DNA of 64,000 nucleotides from Odobenus rosmarus divergens (lineage: Eukaryota; Chordata; Mammalia; Carnivora; Odobenidae), in NCBI RefSeq assembly GCF_000321225.1, contig NW_004450480.1, positions 919,980 to 983,979 of the forward strand, read 5' to 3'. Below, piece by piece: positions 22,530-34,020 of this stretch. Numbering within the stretch: position 1 is the stretch's first letter; each line of letters starts with the position of its first letter. A program made the position numbers and the translations under genes. Under the pieces are notes generated by a model. That model ran no database searches and was not told the origin of the DNA. It saw only the letters and a list, made by a program, of their open reading frames with translations.

Positions 22530-22870
22530 TTCATTCCTATTTAATTCAATGCACATTTAGTAAGCACCAATTTTGTGCAAATGACTATAACTCAACCTAA
22601 AGATGGGTAACATCCTTCACGCTAGCAACGAGTTTATGATCTGGAAATAAAAATGGGAACATGAAAAGGTGTAATAATAAGGTTAAGGTGTTTTGAGTGC
22701 TTGCCATGTACAGTGCCCTGTGATAAGTGCTTACTTAACCTGTTGACTAGGTGGAAAGCAATATATAAGAGAAGTTCAAAGGGTACATCTGGAAGAAGGA
22801 ATCCAGAAACGGCTTCAGGAAGAATGCAGCATTTCCAAGTCTTTCCTGAAAGAAATCGCTCCAGTTACAG
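22530..22870 (-). mobile_element. L2 LINE fragment, antisense
   Basis: TTTAATTCAATGCACATTTA near 22540 and GGCTTCAGGAAGAATGCAGC near 22812 follow the antisense L2 3' region, with an inserted segment between them. Confidence 0.5.
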
Positions 22871-22984
22871 GAGAGCCTGGTCAGAAGCCTGAACAGAATA
22901 TGGGCCAAGCAGTGAAGCCCCAGAGATTTGTAAGTTTGAAGAACCAAGCGGAGAACCACTCAGAAATGACAAACTCAGGGACCA

Positions 22985-23315
22985 GAGAAGTAACATTAGC
23001 TAGTAAACTAGAATAGAGGTGAAGCAATCAGGAATGGTGGGGACTGTGGCAAAACGGAGAATATATTGTCCCCTTCAGAAGGAGGTGGCCAGTTCTCAGC
23101 ACACTGCCTTGTGGGAGTGTTGATCTGATTGACCTGATGTTTTGATTTACCAAGAAAAGCAGGACACCTGGATTTTGGTATGAAATCTCCCAGTGTTTAA
23201 AAAATCTTGGCAAGCAACTAAAATTCTTAGAATATTCTATACTTAAAATGAAACCTGTCTGCAGGTCAAATCCACCATGGACTGCCCATTTATAATCTCT
23301 ACAATGGGCTTGCTG
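22985..23315 (+). mobile_element. Unnamed interspersed repeat, copy A of three
   Basis: It shares an ordered set of blocks with 26310-26590 and 34840-35115: GACTGTGGCAAAACGGAGAA near 23042, TTGTGGGAGTGTTGATCTGA near 23109, and ACCTGTCTGCAGGTCAAATC near 23252. It resembles an old Charlie-like DNA element. Confidence 0.5.
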
Positions 23316-23364
23316 GAGGAACCACACTCAGATTAAAAATAACTAACAATTCCTGTACTTTTGG

Positions 23365-23600
23365 GATCACTAGTGAATGCTCAACACTGGGCTGGGCCCT
23401 GGGCAGAAATAGTGCAACACATAGGATAAAAGAAATGGGTCTCATCTTTCAGAAACTCAGAGTAATTGGTGAGATGAGATAAATACATATCAACAAAAAG
23501 AAAGCAATAAGCTTTCAAGAGGAAACAATTCTGTCCTGAAGTGTAGAATTTCCAGGTGACAAATGAGGGCCTCACCAATCACTCTGTACATGATGGGATG
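23365..23600 (-). mobile_element. L2 fragment, antisense
   Basis: AATGCTCAACACTGGGCTGG, CTTTCAGAAACTCAGAGTAA and AGATGAGATAAATACATATC resemble the antisense L2 3' end. Confidence 0.5.
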
Positions 23601-24214
23601 TTGGAGTTTGAGATCTTTGATGCCAGATGGTGCTAGAAACTCCTTGAATCCCCACATTCAAGCTCTTTATCTCAGTTCTGTGAAGTATAAAGGAGTATGT
23701 TTTGGTATATGCATCATGAGATTCAGCTACTGAATTAATAAGAACATGTATTTATTTATTGGTTTCTGTACATATTTATGTACTTATTTATTTGAGCTAA
23801 AGATAGATATATACTCATTAGGCAAGTTTTTGACAATACAAAAAGTACATAAAATAGAAATTGAAAATCACCCATAAGTTCACCACTCTAAATGACCACC
23901 TTAAACAAATGTACTCCTAGATTTTTGAAAATGTGCATGCAAACACACACAGATCATCTACTATATTGATGTAGTGTAATACATACACTCAATTCTCTAT
24001 TGATGTATTGGTGTATAATTGGGCCTCTTTGATTTTTTGTTTTACGTACTATTTTAAAACCAGATCTAAAGAGAAGTCACCCATCCCTGCAACACCCTGG
24101 TCCTCTTAGCTCCAAGAACTTTGTGCTAAAACTCAGGTTTGGGATAAGAATATGAATACTGCTTGCATATTCCGTAGCTAAAGTCTTGTCCATTAGATTT
24201 GTAATAAGAACACA
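23601..24214. other. Non-coding AT-rich sequence
   Basis: The part at about 23800-24060 resembles an old LINE 3' end in reverse (AAAATCACCCATAAGTTCAC near 23863), not assigned with confidence. Confidence 0.35.
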
Positions 24215-24430
24215 TGCACGTGTTTGTTAAGCACCTTCTATATGAGGTCTCATTTAGTCAGTCACTATGAAGTAAAGCACTCTTGTTTTCTCCATTCTAC
24301 AGGTGAGAAAACCAAGGCCCAGAGAGGGGACATGACTTGCTTCAGGTTACATGGCCGATAAGTCAGGAGCTAAGATTTGATCCCAGGACTTTCTGACTCT
24401 GAGAATGGAAGTCTCATGCACTATGACAGA
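24215..24430 (-). mobile_element. MIR SINE, antisense
   Basis: TTAAGCACCTTCTATATGAG near 24227, AGGCCCAGAGAGGGGACATG near 24315 and CAGGAGCTAAGATTTGATCC near 24363 match. Confidence 0.8.
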
Positions 24431-24489
24431 AGGCCTAGCCTTTTTTGGTGTTTTGTTACTAATGTAATGGCTTAAGTACATTGGGGTTC

Positions 24490-24690
24490 TTTTTTTTTTT
24501 TTTAAGGATTTTATTTATTTATTTGAGAGAAGGAAGGGGCATGAAAGGGGGAGGGGGAGGCGCAGAGGGAGAGAGGGACAAGCAGACTCCCTGCTGAGTG
24601 TGGAGTGGGATGCGGGGCTCGATCCCAGGACCCTGAGAACAGGACCTGAGCCTAAGTCAGATGGTTGACTGAGCCACCCAGACACCCCTC
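24490..24690 (-). mobile_element. Carnivore tRNA-derived SINE, antisense
   Basis: It begins with a T-run and AAGGATTTTATTTATTTATT (the tail) and ends ACTGAGCCACCCAGACACCC (the head). The middle GATGCGGGGCTCGATCCCAG is typical. Confidence 0.95.
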
Positions 24691-25139
24691 TGGGATTCTT
24701 AATAGGGACTTAAAAACTAAATCCCAGTAATATTAGACATATCAATAACCATAGATGTAGCTACTTAGCTGTTCAAGGTCAATTGTTGTGTTTTCTTTCT
24801 AAAGCACATTTTAGGTAACCAAGAAGGGTTAATGAGAATAACAGCCGTGTGTTGACACACTCCAAGTTACTTTGCCCATTACCTCCGCGTCATGCCCTTC
24901 TATGTAGCCCTGGACACACACTTCTACCCTGAAAGCACTTACTACAGAAAGAACAGCAAAGTGACCTGTGGCTCCATACTCCCATGGGGAGTGCTCATTA
25001 TATTTGAAGGCTTTTCATTTCACCGCATGGCCTTTGCATATACATTGAGATAAATTAAAACCTCTTCTTTCATTAACAGAAGTAGTAAGCCATTATCATC
25101 AGTCCTTGCCTATGTCACACGATGTAAATAAACATAAAA
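24691..25139. other. Non-coding sequence
   Basis: No exon or repeat I can name. Confidence 0.35.
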
Positions 25140-26040
25140 AAGTGCTTCATTGTCAGTGTGCTCGTTTTGATGTCCTGAAATTAGAAAATTAAAAAAAAAA
25201 CCTCTTAAATAATTACATTTAAACACAGGTGGATATTAAGTTAAATCATAGGAAATTGCCTTTGGGGGTTAAAGGTCAAATATCGGCAATTTTTAAAATG
25301 AAGCAGTCACTAATGATTAGCTGTGAACATGAACTTGTGTCACTAGGCTAACTGTGTTTGCTTCCAGATGACGGAAGTAATGTGATCGAACAGGAACCTC
25401 ACGATAATACATGTGTAACTGTCTTTTGAGGGTACATCGCTAAGCCTTTTTATATGTGAAAATGCTTTTTAATAATGTTCTTTTGGCATTTCACGGACTG
25501 AAACACCTTGGAAAGTGGCCAGCATTGCAGTCTGTCTCCTTAGTGAATAGTGTGAGTCCAGTGGAATCTTAAAGCTGAGTGTTCAGAGAGTATCGTCTTT
25601 CCTTCCAAAGGGCAAGGACACTCCATGGGAAATAAAACACATGTTTTGTAGCTATTTTGTAGCCATGTTCCCTAATCACAAAGATCCCAGTCTTGTTAGA
25701 GTAGATAATGTGGTGGTGACTTTGGGAAGGACTCTTTTTCTCTGGAGAGGTTGCAAACTGACATATGTTTTGGACTGCGTAGTGTTTCCACGTTGCTGGT
25801 GGTTAAAACTTGGAAATGTTAACATAAACATCTGGATGCGTGTGTGGATGTACCTGACTGTATTTGGAGGGAAGATTCAAAATCCAATCTGTACAATTGG
25901 ATGTTATTCCATCATTTCTAAAAAGCTATTTTTAAATGTTATTCTAGACATACTGATTTTCCATGGACTGGCCATTCTTTAACAATTACACTTCCTTTTC
26001 ATGCTTCTAGGATTATTTCATTAAAAATTCATGATTTTAT
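25140..26040. other. Candidate conserved non-coding region
   Basis: A 0.9-kb repeat-free stretch with homeodomain-like TAAT/ATTA and AT-rich motifs (TCACTAATGATTAGCTGTGA near 25306). A 113-codon frame at 25641-25982 has no recognised domain and no splice evidence. Constraint is inferred, not measured. Confidence 0.35.
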
Positions 26041-26309
26041 GATTTCTTTTAAAAATGAATAAAGCAAGGAAACAAAAATTCCATTAGCTCAACATAGTTT
26101 TCCTCTCCACTCCAGAAATGAATAGAAGCTCTTCCAGTTTCATTTTTCCATATATGTATTTCAGGTTAGGTACCTTGTTAACTGACCATAACCCCTTTTT
26201 TGCTGAGCATCAAGAAATGAGAAAACTTGAAGGAAGTTGGAGAACTTCTGGTCCAGGAGCTACAAATGGAAATGCCTAGAGGGGCCAGGCAAGATGATAA
26301 AAGGGTGCA

Positions 26310-26590
26310 ACGCGTCAAGTGTATGATAACAGGGAATAGTGGAGATTGTGGCAAATTGGGAAGTATACAGCCTGGCTACAGTAACCCCCACTACTCGGTA
26401 ACAATGTTGTGGGCATAGTGTTGCCAGATTTGCTTTCTAAGAGCTGCCAGAATCCTGGATTTTTCTTAAAACCTCTTGATTATTAAATGTTGACAACTAA
26501 TATGGAGCCATTTTAACCACTTAGCCAAACAAAACATACCTGCAGGCCTGACATGACTCAAGGGCCCCCACTTTGAGACCCCTGATCCAT
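26310..26590 (+). mobile_element. Unnamed interspersed repeat, copy B
   Basis: GAGATTGTGGCAAATTGGGA near 26342 and TGTTGTGGGCATAGTGTTGC near 26404 lie near the start. GATTATTAAATGTTGACAAC near 26479 is in the middle. The Charlie-like end is TTTGAGACCCCTG near 26572. Collinear with copies A and C. Confidence 0.5.
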
Positions 26591-26725
26591 TTTAGTCCTT
26601 GCATTTGGCAGATCAGGAAAGTGAGGCTCAGACAGTCAAGGTGACTTGCCCAAGAACGCATGACTATTTAATAGTGGAACAGGAAGTGGGACCTTGGCTG
26701 CTTGGCTTCTAGCCTAGGGCTTTTC
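26591..26725 (-). mobile_element. MIR fragment, antisense
   Basis: GTGAGGCTCAGACAGTCAAG, GACTTGCCCAAGAACGCATG and GTGGAACAGGAAGTGGGACC follow antisense MIR. Confidence 0.7.
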
Positions 26726-27480
26726 CAATACAAACATCTGCTTCTATTTTCTTGCAAACATTTAAATGATGTTCCTAATTACATGATTTCAAATGCTCTG
26801 CGTTGTTAACAAAAATGATGATGGTATTCACTGTCTTTGGAGCACGTAATTGGTGCTCCAATAAATGGCTTTTCAGTCACATGATCAAATAGCCTAAATT
26901 GGTTCTAACACTTATAAGACCAGTAGAATTCTATTTCCATTCATGTACTAAAGAAACTTTCTGCATTTCTACTTCTCTACATTTTCTCTCCCTGCATCTC
27001 TTTACTAAATCTGGCCAAATGTAGAGAAAAAGTAAAATATTTAAGAGGAACCATGTTGACTTCCCTACCATGAATAAGAACTAGGTGGGCAGGAAAAGCA
27101 AAATACACTTGTGAATCAGCAACTGTGAAAACTAAGCCATGCATACAAAGCATCTTGGGGAAGTTTGCTTGTTTTGCCAAAGAAAACAAAATGCACAGTA
27201 AACCTATGAGGATCCTAGTACACTTTGGAAAATGAGTAGAGATAATTTTCTAAGAGTCTCAGTAACTGAAAACCTTCATTATAGATCTGACTTTTTATTT
27301 CCTTTTTCAGAAATGTTTTCAAAGTACAGACTAGCTCAGAATATAAGATAACAAACATCACTATAGCTACTAGTCAGGATTGGAAATTTTAGCACGTTTG
27401 CCCATTGTCTTTTGTTTTTAATCAGAAGAAATAAGACTTTACAGAAAAGTGAAGTTGCTTTTGCTTTCTACTCCCTGGCT
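26726..27480. other. Non-coding sequence
   Basis: No recognised repeat or gene. Confidence 0.35.
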
Positions 27481-27598
27481 TTTTTTTTTTTTTTTTTTTT
27501 TAAGTAAACTCTGCACCCAACATGGGGCTCAAACTCACAGCCCCAAGACCAAGATTCACACGCTCCACTGACCGAGCCAGCCTTGGTGCCCGGACCCC
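27481..27598 (-). mobile_element. Short tRNA-type carnivore SINE, antisense
   Basis: A T-run of about 22 is followed by AACATGGGGCTCAAACTCAC and ACTGACCGAGCCAGCCTTGG. This is the short form without a CT-rich body, also seen at 56860-56994 and 60355-60456. Confidence 0.85.
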
Positions 27599-28329
27599 AG
27601 GCTTTTTCTTACCTCCAACTCCCCAAGAGCAGCTATTATCATGAATTTTGCATGAAGTCTTCCAAATTTCTATATAGGTATGTGTGTCTATGAATATTAC
27701 ATAGTATTGTTTTATCTTTGTTTTAAAATTTGCATGTAGGATATCTTACAACATGTAAGTTACCACAGCCTGAGTGTTTTATTAGGTATTCAGTCTTTTT
27801 TAAAAAAGTCTATCCAAGTTGATGTATATGGATCCAGTGTGATATTCTACATTTGACTTGTTCGTTTCAGTGGATGGCTGTCTAGGCCCTTTCCAATATT
27901 TGAATCATTTTAAAATATTTAAAGTAGGAATCAATTTTCCTGGAAAGAGTGACAGCCGGCATTGAGCCAGTGGTTCACTACACTATCCAAAGGGTGAGGA
28001 GGAGTAAAAAAAAATATTCTATACTATTTTCTAGACCCAGAACTTCTGACCTGTCTACTATGTCAGGGAATACATTGGCCCTTTTGTGTGGAAAATTTGT
28101 TACGGGTGGTATTTTTATGAGGAAAGCATCCATGACTCTTGTGCGATTCTCAAAGACATCTGTGCCCCGAAAAGGATGAAGAACTGTCATTTTAAAATGT
28201 CTCCTACTTACTATGGGAAGTAATCGTCGGTTTCTGCAATTCTTCTGCCTCTCACCACCGGATTTTGAAGGAAGTGCTGCCTTTCATTGTGGCTTAAATT
28301 TAATTTAACAGTTAAGTCTTGAGAATGTA
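27599..28329. other. Non-coding sequence
   Basis: Parts at 27640-27850 have the texture of a diverged LINE antisense 3' end. Not assigned. Confidence 0.3.
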
Positions 28330-28465
28330 TTGAATGCCAGCGCAGATAAGTTGCCAGGAGCAGGGACAAGAATGAGGCAGGAAAAGCCCAGTCTCAGTGA
28401 CCTGAAAGTTTACTGAAGAAAGGCAGTGCCCAAAGCCCAGTAACACCGCTCAAAGGCGGCACTCT
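28330..28465 (-). mobile_element. Probable L2 fragment, antisense
   Basis: GTATTGAATGCCAGCGCAGA followed by TAAGTTGCCAGGAGCAGGGA and CAGTGACCTGAAAGTTTACT fits a diverged antisense L2 end. Confidence 0.4.
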
Positions 28466-28474
28466 CAACCTCTG

Positions 28475-28670
28475 GTTAGAGAATTCTGTGCCGTGGGAGC
28501 TTTCCTGTGCATGAGAGGATGTTTAGCAGCATCCCTCGCCTCTACCCACTAGAAGCTCGTCAACTCTTCCCCACAGGCTGTGATAACCAGTGTCTCCAGA
28601 CATTGCCAAATGTCCTGCGGGCGGGGGGGGGGGGGCAAAATCTACTCTTGGTTTAATGTGATGAGCAGCG
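28475..28670 (-). mobile_element. MER20-like hAT element, antisense
   Basis: AGGATGTTTAGCAGCATCCC near 28517 and TCCAGACATTGCCAAATGTC near 28595 are strong matches. A G-run of about 13 at 28622-28634 sits within it. Confidence 0.7.
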
Positions 28671-28695
28671 CCAAAGGGAAGTGTGGATTTCAATT

Positions 28696-28923
28696 CATAA
28701 GACACTTTTTAATTTTTTTTTTAAATATTTTTTATTTATTCATCAGGGAGAGAGAGAGAGCACAAGCAGGGGGAGGAGCAGAGGGAGAGGGAGAAGCAGG
28801 CTCCCCGCTGAGCAGGGAGCCCGATGCGGAGCTTGATCCCAGGACCCTGGGATCATGACCTGAGCCGAAGGCAGCCGCTTAACCGACTGAGCCACCCAGG
28901 CACCCCCCCATAAGACACTTTTT
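28696..28923 (-). mobile_element. Carnivore tRNA-derived SINE with target-site duplication, antisense
   Basis: The T-rich tail, GAGAGAGAGAGCACAAGC, AGCCCGATGCGGAGCTTGAT and ACTGAGCCACCCAGGCACCC are present. CATAAGACACTTTTT repeats at 28696-28710 and 28909-28923, an exact 15-bp target-site duplication, so a young insertion. Confidence 0.97.
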
Positions 28924-28989
28924 TAAATGAGCAATTTATGCAAAATAAAGGCATTCGTTCATGCAGGGCAAGAAACATAGACTGGACTA

Positions 28990-29110
28990 CTTAGAGGAGG
29001 GTGTTCTTGTCTTGGCAATGTTACAAATTACTTTATGACCTTGGGCAAGTCATTCAACTCTTCTGAGCCTCAGTTCCTTTCTTTGTAAAATGGGATAGTT
29101 AGATACTTAC
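28990..29110 (+). mobile_element. MIR fragment, sense
   Basis: GACCTTGGGCAAGTCATTCA near 29037 and GAGCCTCAGTTCCTTTCTTT near 29065 are the MIR core. Confidence 0.8.
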
Positions 29111-29764
29111 TGCTCAAAAATTCAATAGTATCCTTGGGGAATCTGAATCCTTGGGCAACTATCAGGATGGGGGTGGGGAACTAGAATTTGGAACCTGCTG
29201 CTATTTTGGGAAAAATAAACACAGGGAAAGTGTTCTGCTAAATACTGTATGTCATCAAAAGAACCTTTTTATCAGAAAACATACCCTCTGAATGGGTTTG
29301 CCACATTACTTCTTTTTAAATGATCTTGTCAATTGCCTTCCTCATTATAAAGCAATCTTGTAGACTCTATTAACAGGAATTACAGGCTGTTTATCTCTCT
29401 TATAAATTTTGTCTTCAGGAAAGGGGGCTAGATTTATAGCCAACGGCATTTTAGGAGCTCTTTCTCTTAGCCATAGAACAGATACAGCCAGTGAAAGCTT
29501 CTCTTGACCACTCAAACAATGTGATCTTGGATGAACTGTCCTGAAAAATAGAGTAATGTCAATGCTGCTAACAATGTATCTTTGATTTCTATTGTGTCAA
29601 TGGTGATATGGTCTATTTGTACATAAATGGACACCAGAAATAGTTTTCATTAAAGCAACTACTTAACCATTAAACAGCTCTGGGTTTCAGTTTCTTAACC
29701 CTGGGGCCAGGATTCCAAATGAATGCGAAGGAGATTTGGGGCTGGACATTCTCTAACTATCCCC
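29111..29764. other. Non-coding sequence
   Basis: Nothing recognised. Confidence 0.35.
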
Positions 29765-30030
29765 TATGGTCGCTATGTGCATGCTCCTATCCCTACCTGG
29801 AATTCATTTCCCCCAGGTCTTTGTTTGGCTGGCTTCTTCTCATTATTCAGGGACCAGCAAAAAGATCACCTCTTATGAGAGTATTTCCCTGCCCACTCTA
29901 GATGAAATAGTCCTCTACACACTCTCTTGCTTTACCTGATTATTAACATAAACCTTATTTTGACTTACTTATTGCTATATACCAGCACCTAGAACAGAAC
30001 TGACACATAGTAGGCGTTCAGGAAGTTCTT
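29765..30030 (+). mobile_element. L2 LINE 3' end
   Basis: CATGCTCCTATCCCTACCTG, then CACCTCTTATGAGAGTATTT and TACCAGCACCTAGAACAGAA with ACACATAGTAGGCGTTCA near 30004 are the L2 3' terminus. Confidence 0.75.
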
Positions 30031-30149
30031 CTCCACCCCCCCCCTTTCTCCTTCTCCTTCTTCCTCTTCCTCTACTTCTCCTTCTCTCTTTATTCTCTTA
30101 TCATACATTCAGTGTAATCTTTCAGATCTCTTTTTCCAACTCCAGGTCA

Positions 30150-30480
30150 TGCAGATTTGACTCTGTTTTCATTTCATTTCATTAGATCTATGGTACATTT
30201 TGAGTTAATTTTTATATAAAGTGTGAGGTTAGGTAAGAAGTTAATTTTTTTTAAACACATGAATGTCTAATTGTTCAAATCCCACTTATTGAAAAGGCTA
30301 GCATTTCTCAGTTGAGTTGTCTTAGTCCTTTGTAAAAACTCCACAGGCCATTTCTGTGTATTTCTGGACCCTCCGTTTGGTTCTACTGACCTATGTGTGT
30401 ATCTCTTAGCCAATACCACCTGCCTTGATTGCTATAGCTTTACAGTAAATCTTAAAACCAAGTAGAATAGTTCCTTCCAC
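30150..30480 (-). mobile_element. L1 LINE ORF2-region fragment, antisense
   Basis: ATTTTGAGTTAATTTTTATA near 30196, TCAAATCCCACTTATTGAAA near 30275 and CTGCCTTGATTGCTATAGCT near 30420 follow the reverse complement of the L1 reverse-transcriptase 3' region. Decayed, with no intact frame. Confidence 0.75.
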
Positions 30481-30514
30481 CTCGTTTTACTTTTTTAAGA
30501 CTAAGTAACTCTTG

Positions 30515-31000
30515 GTTGAATGAATGAATTAAATGCTTTCCTTTCCCTCTCTGTTTTGTTAATTTCTATTGACCATTGGGATCTTAGCTCAGACACCATA
30601 GCCTCAGGGAAATCTTTCCAGATAATCCAGGCTGTGTTATGTCACTGACTGTATACTCTGGATAATACCATGAACCTCTCCCTCCTCTTGATACCTTCTT
30701 GGTTCTCATTTGGGGGTGGTTGTGTCCCTCAGAGGATGCAATGTCCAGACATATTTTTGGAGGTCACAATTGGAAGGGAGAGGTGTGGAGTTCCCCTGTG
30801 TGCAGAGGCCAGGGGTGCCACTCCATATCCTGCAATACACGGGTTAGCCCCTCAACAGCAAGGAAGTATCCAGCCCAAAATATCAAATAGCACTGAGGTT
30901 GAGAAACACAGCCCTAAACAAATTGGTAATTTTACATTTACTTGTGTAATTCCTTGCTTGATGTCTGACTCCCCTACTAGAATGCAAAATAATCACTACA
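30515..31000 (+). mobile_element. L2 3' region interrupted by a MER20-like element
   Basis: The 5' part TTAGCTCAGACACCATAGCC near 30586 and the 3' part CTTGATGTCTGACTCCCCTA with CTAGAATGCAAAATAATC near 30957-30994 read as one L2 with 30700-30912 inserted. Confidence 0.5.
30700..30912 (+). mobile_element. MER20-like hAT element, sense
   Basis: ATGTCCAGACATATTTTTGG near 30741, GAGGCCAGGGGTGCCACTCC near 30805 and GCACTGAGGTTGAGAAACAC near 30891 match. It lies inside the L2 described above. Confidence 0.65.
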
Positions 31001-32526
31001 ACTTGGGATTTGAAACCCATGAAAGCTTATCCAGCCACTTTAAAATTGGGACCACCAGGCAGCTCACTGAGCTGTTGACTTTGCCAGTTCCTAGATGGAG
31101 TCGATAATGAATTATATTAGAAACAAGCCAAACATTAGTTCTCTTTGGTAGAAACACAGCAGAGTAGATATTTAACCATTTAACTGTGCATAACAGAGCC
31201 TGAGAAGTAAACCCCAAAATGCAAAGAGCCAAACACTGGGGAGTATTCAAGTGTTAATATATAAAATGATCAACCACAGGAATGCAATGAAAGAATTGTG
31301 CGGTAGCTTTCTTATAAGTAAGACATGCCATACCTTTGGCTTTGGGTATTGATGAGGGGATAAGCAAATTGACTCCAGAAGGATCTAAGCATAAAATATA
31401 TAAAAACAGCATCCCCTCCATTTGAGAGAAGGAAACCTAGTCATCTCCATTTGAGACACGAATAGAGTTCAACAAAGAAAACGAATGAATGCCCAAAACC
31501 CCCTACAATGAAGAAAAGACAGAATGGTTACATAGTGGTCAAAAGAAAGCCTTTTTAGAAACTGGTAGCTCTTTAATACCTGTAATGATGGGTAAAAGCT
31601 TCCTCCTCTTTAACTATTTTGATGAGTCCAAAGAGGATGATCCACTTTATTTGTTATGATATCAAATAGGTCATAATAAAGTTAGGAAAATTCACGTATC
31701 CTTCCGATTGTTTTTAATAAGAGTCCAAACTATCCAGGGACTCAGTTGTTGGTTCGACAATTTCACTAACAGATTCTAAGTTGATGGAGGCTTAATGTAG
31801 CAAAGACAGTTTGGCAGCCAATGTACTTCACTCAAATATATACATCACCAAGCAACTGGAAATACACGCTTTGAAATGGATTTCCAACAAACAAACAAAA
31901 AAAGATTTTGTGTAATCCTCACTGCTTTTAAAGTTATCTGCAAAGGCCTCCTTACTGGTTCACTTTAGGGATTCAAAATACTGAAAATGTCTGTCCTTCT
32001 CTACAACCGCAATAATTTGAAGTGAGAGACCGTTAGGAAACAGATGGTAAAAGAAACTTGGTTTATTTTCTTCTTATTTTTTATTTTAATCTTTTCAAGT
32101 TTCCAAGGACTCAAAACAGATGTTGGTGACCTGCTTTTTTTTAAACAGTAAAGAGAAGCTGACCCAAAAGTGTTAGGGACAAATCTGTTTAATCAGTAGT
32201 TAGATTTGATCTACCAAGTTCCCAGATAGTCTTTTAATCATCAGAACAAATCATGACACACATTTTTAAACAATCTTCTAGACTATGTGAACCTCCCTTC
32301 TAAAGAAGGACACTGTGTAAAAATGCTCTGCATTGGTCTTGAAGCAGACCTCAACTATTCACTTCGGTGCCAATTTATAGAGTGGGTTCTATTTATAATC
32401 TCCAGAATCCAGATGACATCTTTTATCCTTCACAATTACACTTAAAGGAATAGAAATAAGAGTTCTCTTCTGACACCCACTTTCCCACCCCTGAACCTCA
32501 AACCTCTGGAATTTACCACTTAGGAT
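31001..32526. other. Non-coding sequence
   Basis: AT-rich, with no gene or clear repeat. An (AAAC)-type run is at about 31888-31900. Confidence 0.35.
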
Positions 32527-32747
32527 CAGTGGTCCTTACCCAGGGACAATTTTGTCCCTAGGGAACATTTGAGAAAGCCTGGAAATATTTTTGGTTGTCA
32601 CAACTGGCCAGGATGGGGGATGAAGATGTGCTCCTGGCATCTACTGGGTAGATATTTAGCAAAATATTCCACAATGCACAAGACAGCCCCCATAACAAAG
32701 AATTATCTAGCCCCAAATGTCAATAATGCCAAGGTTGAGAAACCCTG
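32527..32747 (+). mobile_element. MER20-like hAT element, full length
   Basis: It runs from CAGTGGTCCTTACC to GGTTGAGAAACCCTG, about 221 bp, the family's usual length. Internal blocks ATATTTTTGGTTGTCACAAC near 32585 and GCACAAGACAGCCCCCATAA near 32676 are well kept. Confidence 0.8.
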
Positions 32748-33390
32748 ACCTATGTTTTTATCACTAGCGTTAATGGAATCAAATGTGTATGTGCCTGATA
32801 GATGGTTTTCAGCAGCGTATTTTTAAAACAAGATTAGCCTTTACTTTCTTATCTTTCAAGCAGGTTAAAATATTAATGGGGCAATCAATGATTTCCTCAA
32901 TTAAGACTCCAAACATCAAGACTCCATTACTGACCTTTCAAAATAACTCCTCTATTTTGGTATCTGGGAAAACCATGTGATTATAGCTGGTGCAAGTTCC
33001 ACCGGAAGAATCATCCAAGGAAATCCGGAGTTGGAACCTTCTCTAAGACTTCAGAGAAAACGCTATTGATTTTCTAGCATCCTTTATTTTTTTTTTTAAT
33101 GGGCTACCCACTATTGTGGTAAGTTTTTATTCTAAAAACGCCAAAATAAGTGCTGGCTCAAATGGTATCATTGAGGGTTCAATATTTTTAGAATTGCACT
33201 ATCCCTAAAGATGCGGGCCAAAGGGAATGAAGCTCGCGTCAGTCTACTTCCGGGGGTTACCCAATAATTGTGTTCTGTCTACAGGAGGGCTTGATAAATG
33301 CTCACCGGCCAATTTGTCCTAGAATGGATTCTCCCAGAGGCAGAGCCTGAGCCAAGAATCGGGTTCTCCCATTAGACACAGCTGAAGGAG
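32748..33390. other. Non-coding sequence
   Basis: Nothing recognised apart from a T-run near 33086. Confidence 0.35.
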
Positions 33391-33416
33391 TCGGGGGGGA
33401 AAGGGGGGGAAAGGGA
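33391..33416 (+). repeat. G-rich tract with G-quadruplex potential
   Basis: Two runs of seven G and one of three G are separated by AAA spacers. Splitting a G7 run would supply a fourth G-triplet. Confidence 0.6.
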
Positions 33417-33784
33417 ACAAAGGCGAGATCTCAGGTCCAGCCCCAGCCTGGGCATGACAGTGCAGGGAGCAATGGAGCAGAAACTATACCTCTGACCTTA
33501 TCCCACCTGAAGTAAAAAGAGCTGTGTTTTTATACCTCTACCAGTCATCGGCTTCCCTGGGTGGGGGAAGGAAACTCCCTGGCCCTTGACTTTCCAGGGA
33601 CGGAGTTGCAGTTCCAAAGGCAATCCTCTGAAGAAAGTCCCATGCAGGAAGAGTGAAGAGTCAGGCGGGAGACACTGGTGGTAAACAGGGTCCTAAGGGG
33701 ACCTGTGACTTGCACCGCATCACAGTCTTGATACACGGCAGCTCACGCAGTTTACAGAATCTGAAATCTTCCTTCATGCCGTCA
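33417..33784. other. Non-coding sequence
   Basis: No exon or repeat is recognised. Confidence 0.3.
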
Positions 33785-34020
33785 ATCATTCATTCAATGA
33801 ATACTTTTTGCATTTCCACTGTGTGCCATGAGCTGTGCTGTAAGCTGGACATAAATGGTGCACATGAAGTGTGTACAGCAAACGGGCAAGGGCAGTGTGG
33901 TACTGGAGTCAGGGACCAGCCTGCTGCAGGAGGAACACCTAATAGCCCAGGAGAAATGATCCTGAAGGAGGCAATGTTGAGTTTGAGACTTGAAAGGTAA
34001 GGGTAAGTTAGCTTGGTGAG
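33785..34020 (-). mobile_element. L2 LINE 3' fragment, antisense
   Basis: ATTCATTCAATGAATACTTT near 33787, GTGTGCCATGAGCTGTGCTG near 33821 and TTGAGACTTGAAAGGTAAGG near 33984 follow the antisense L2 order. Confidence 0.65.
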
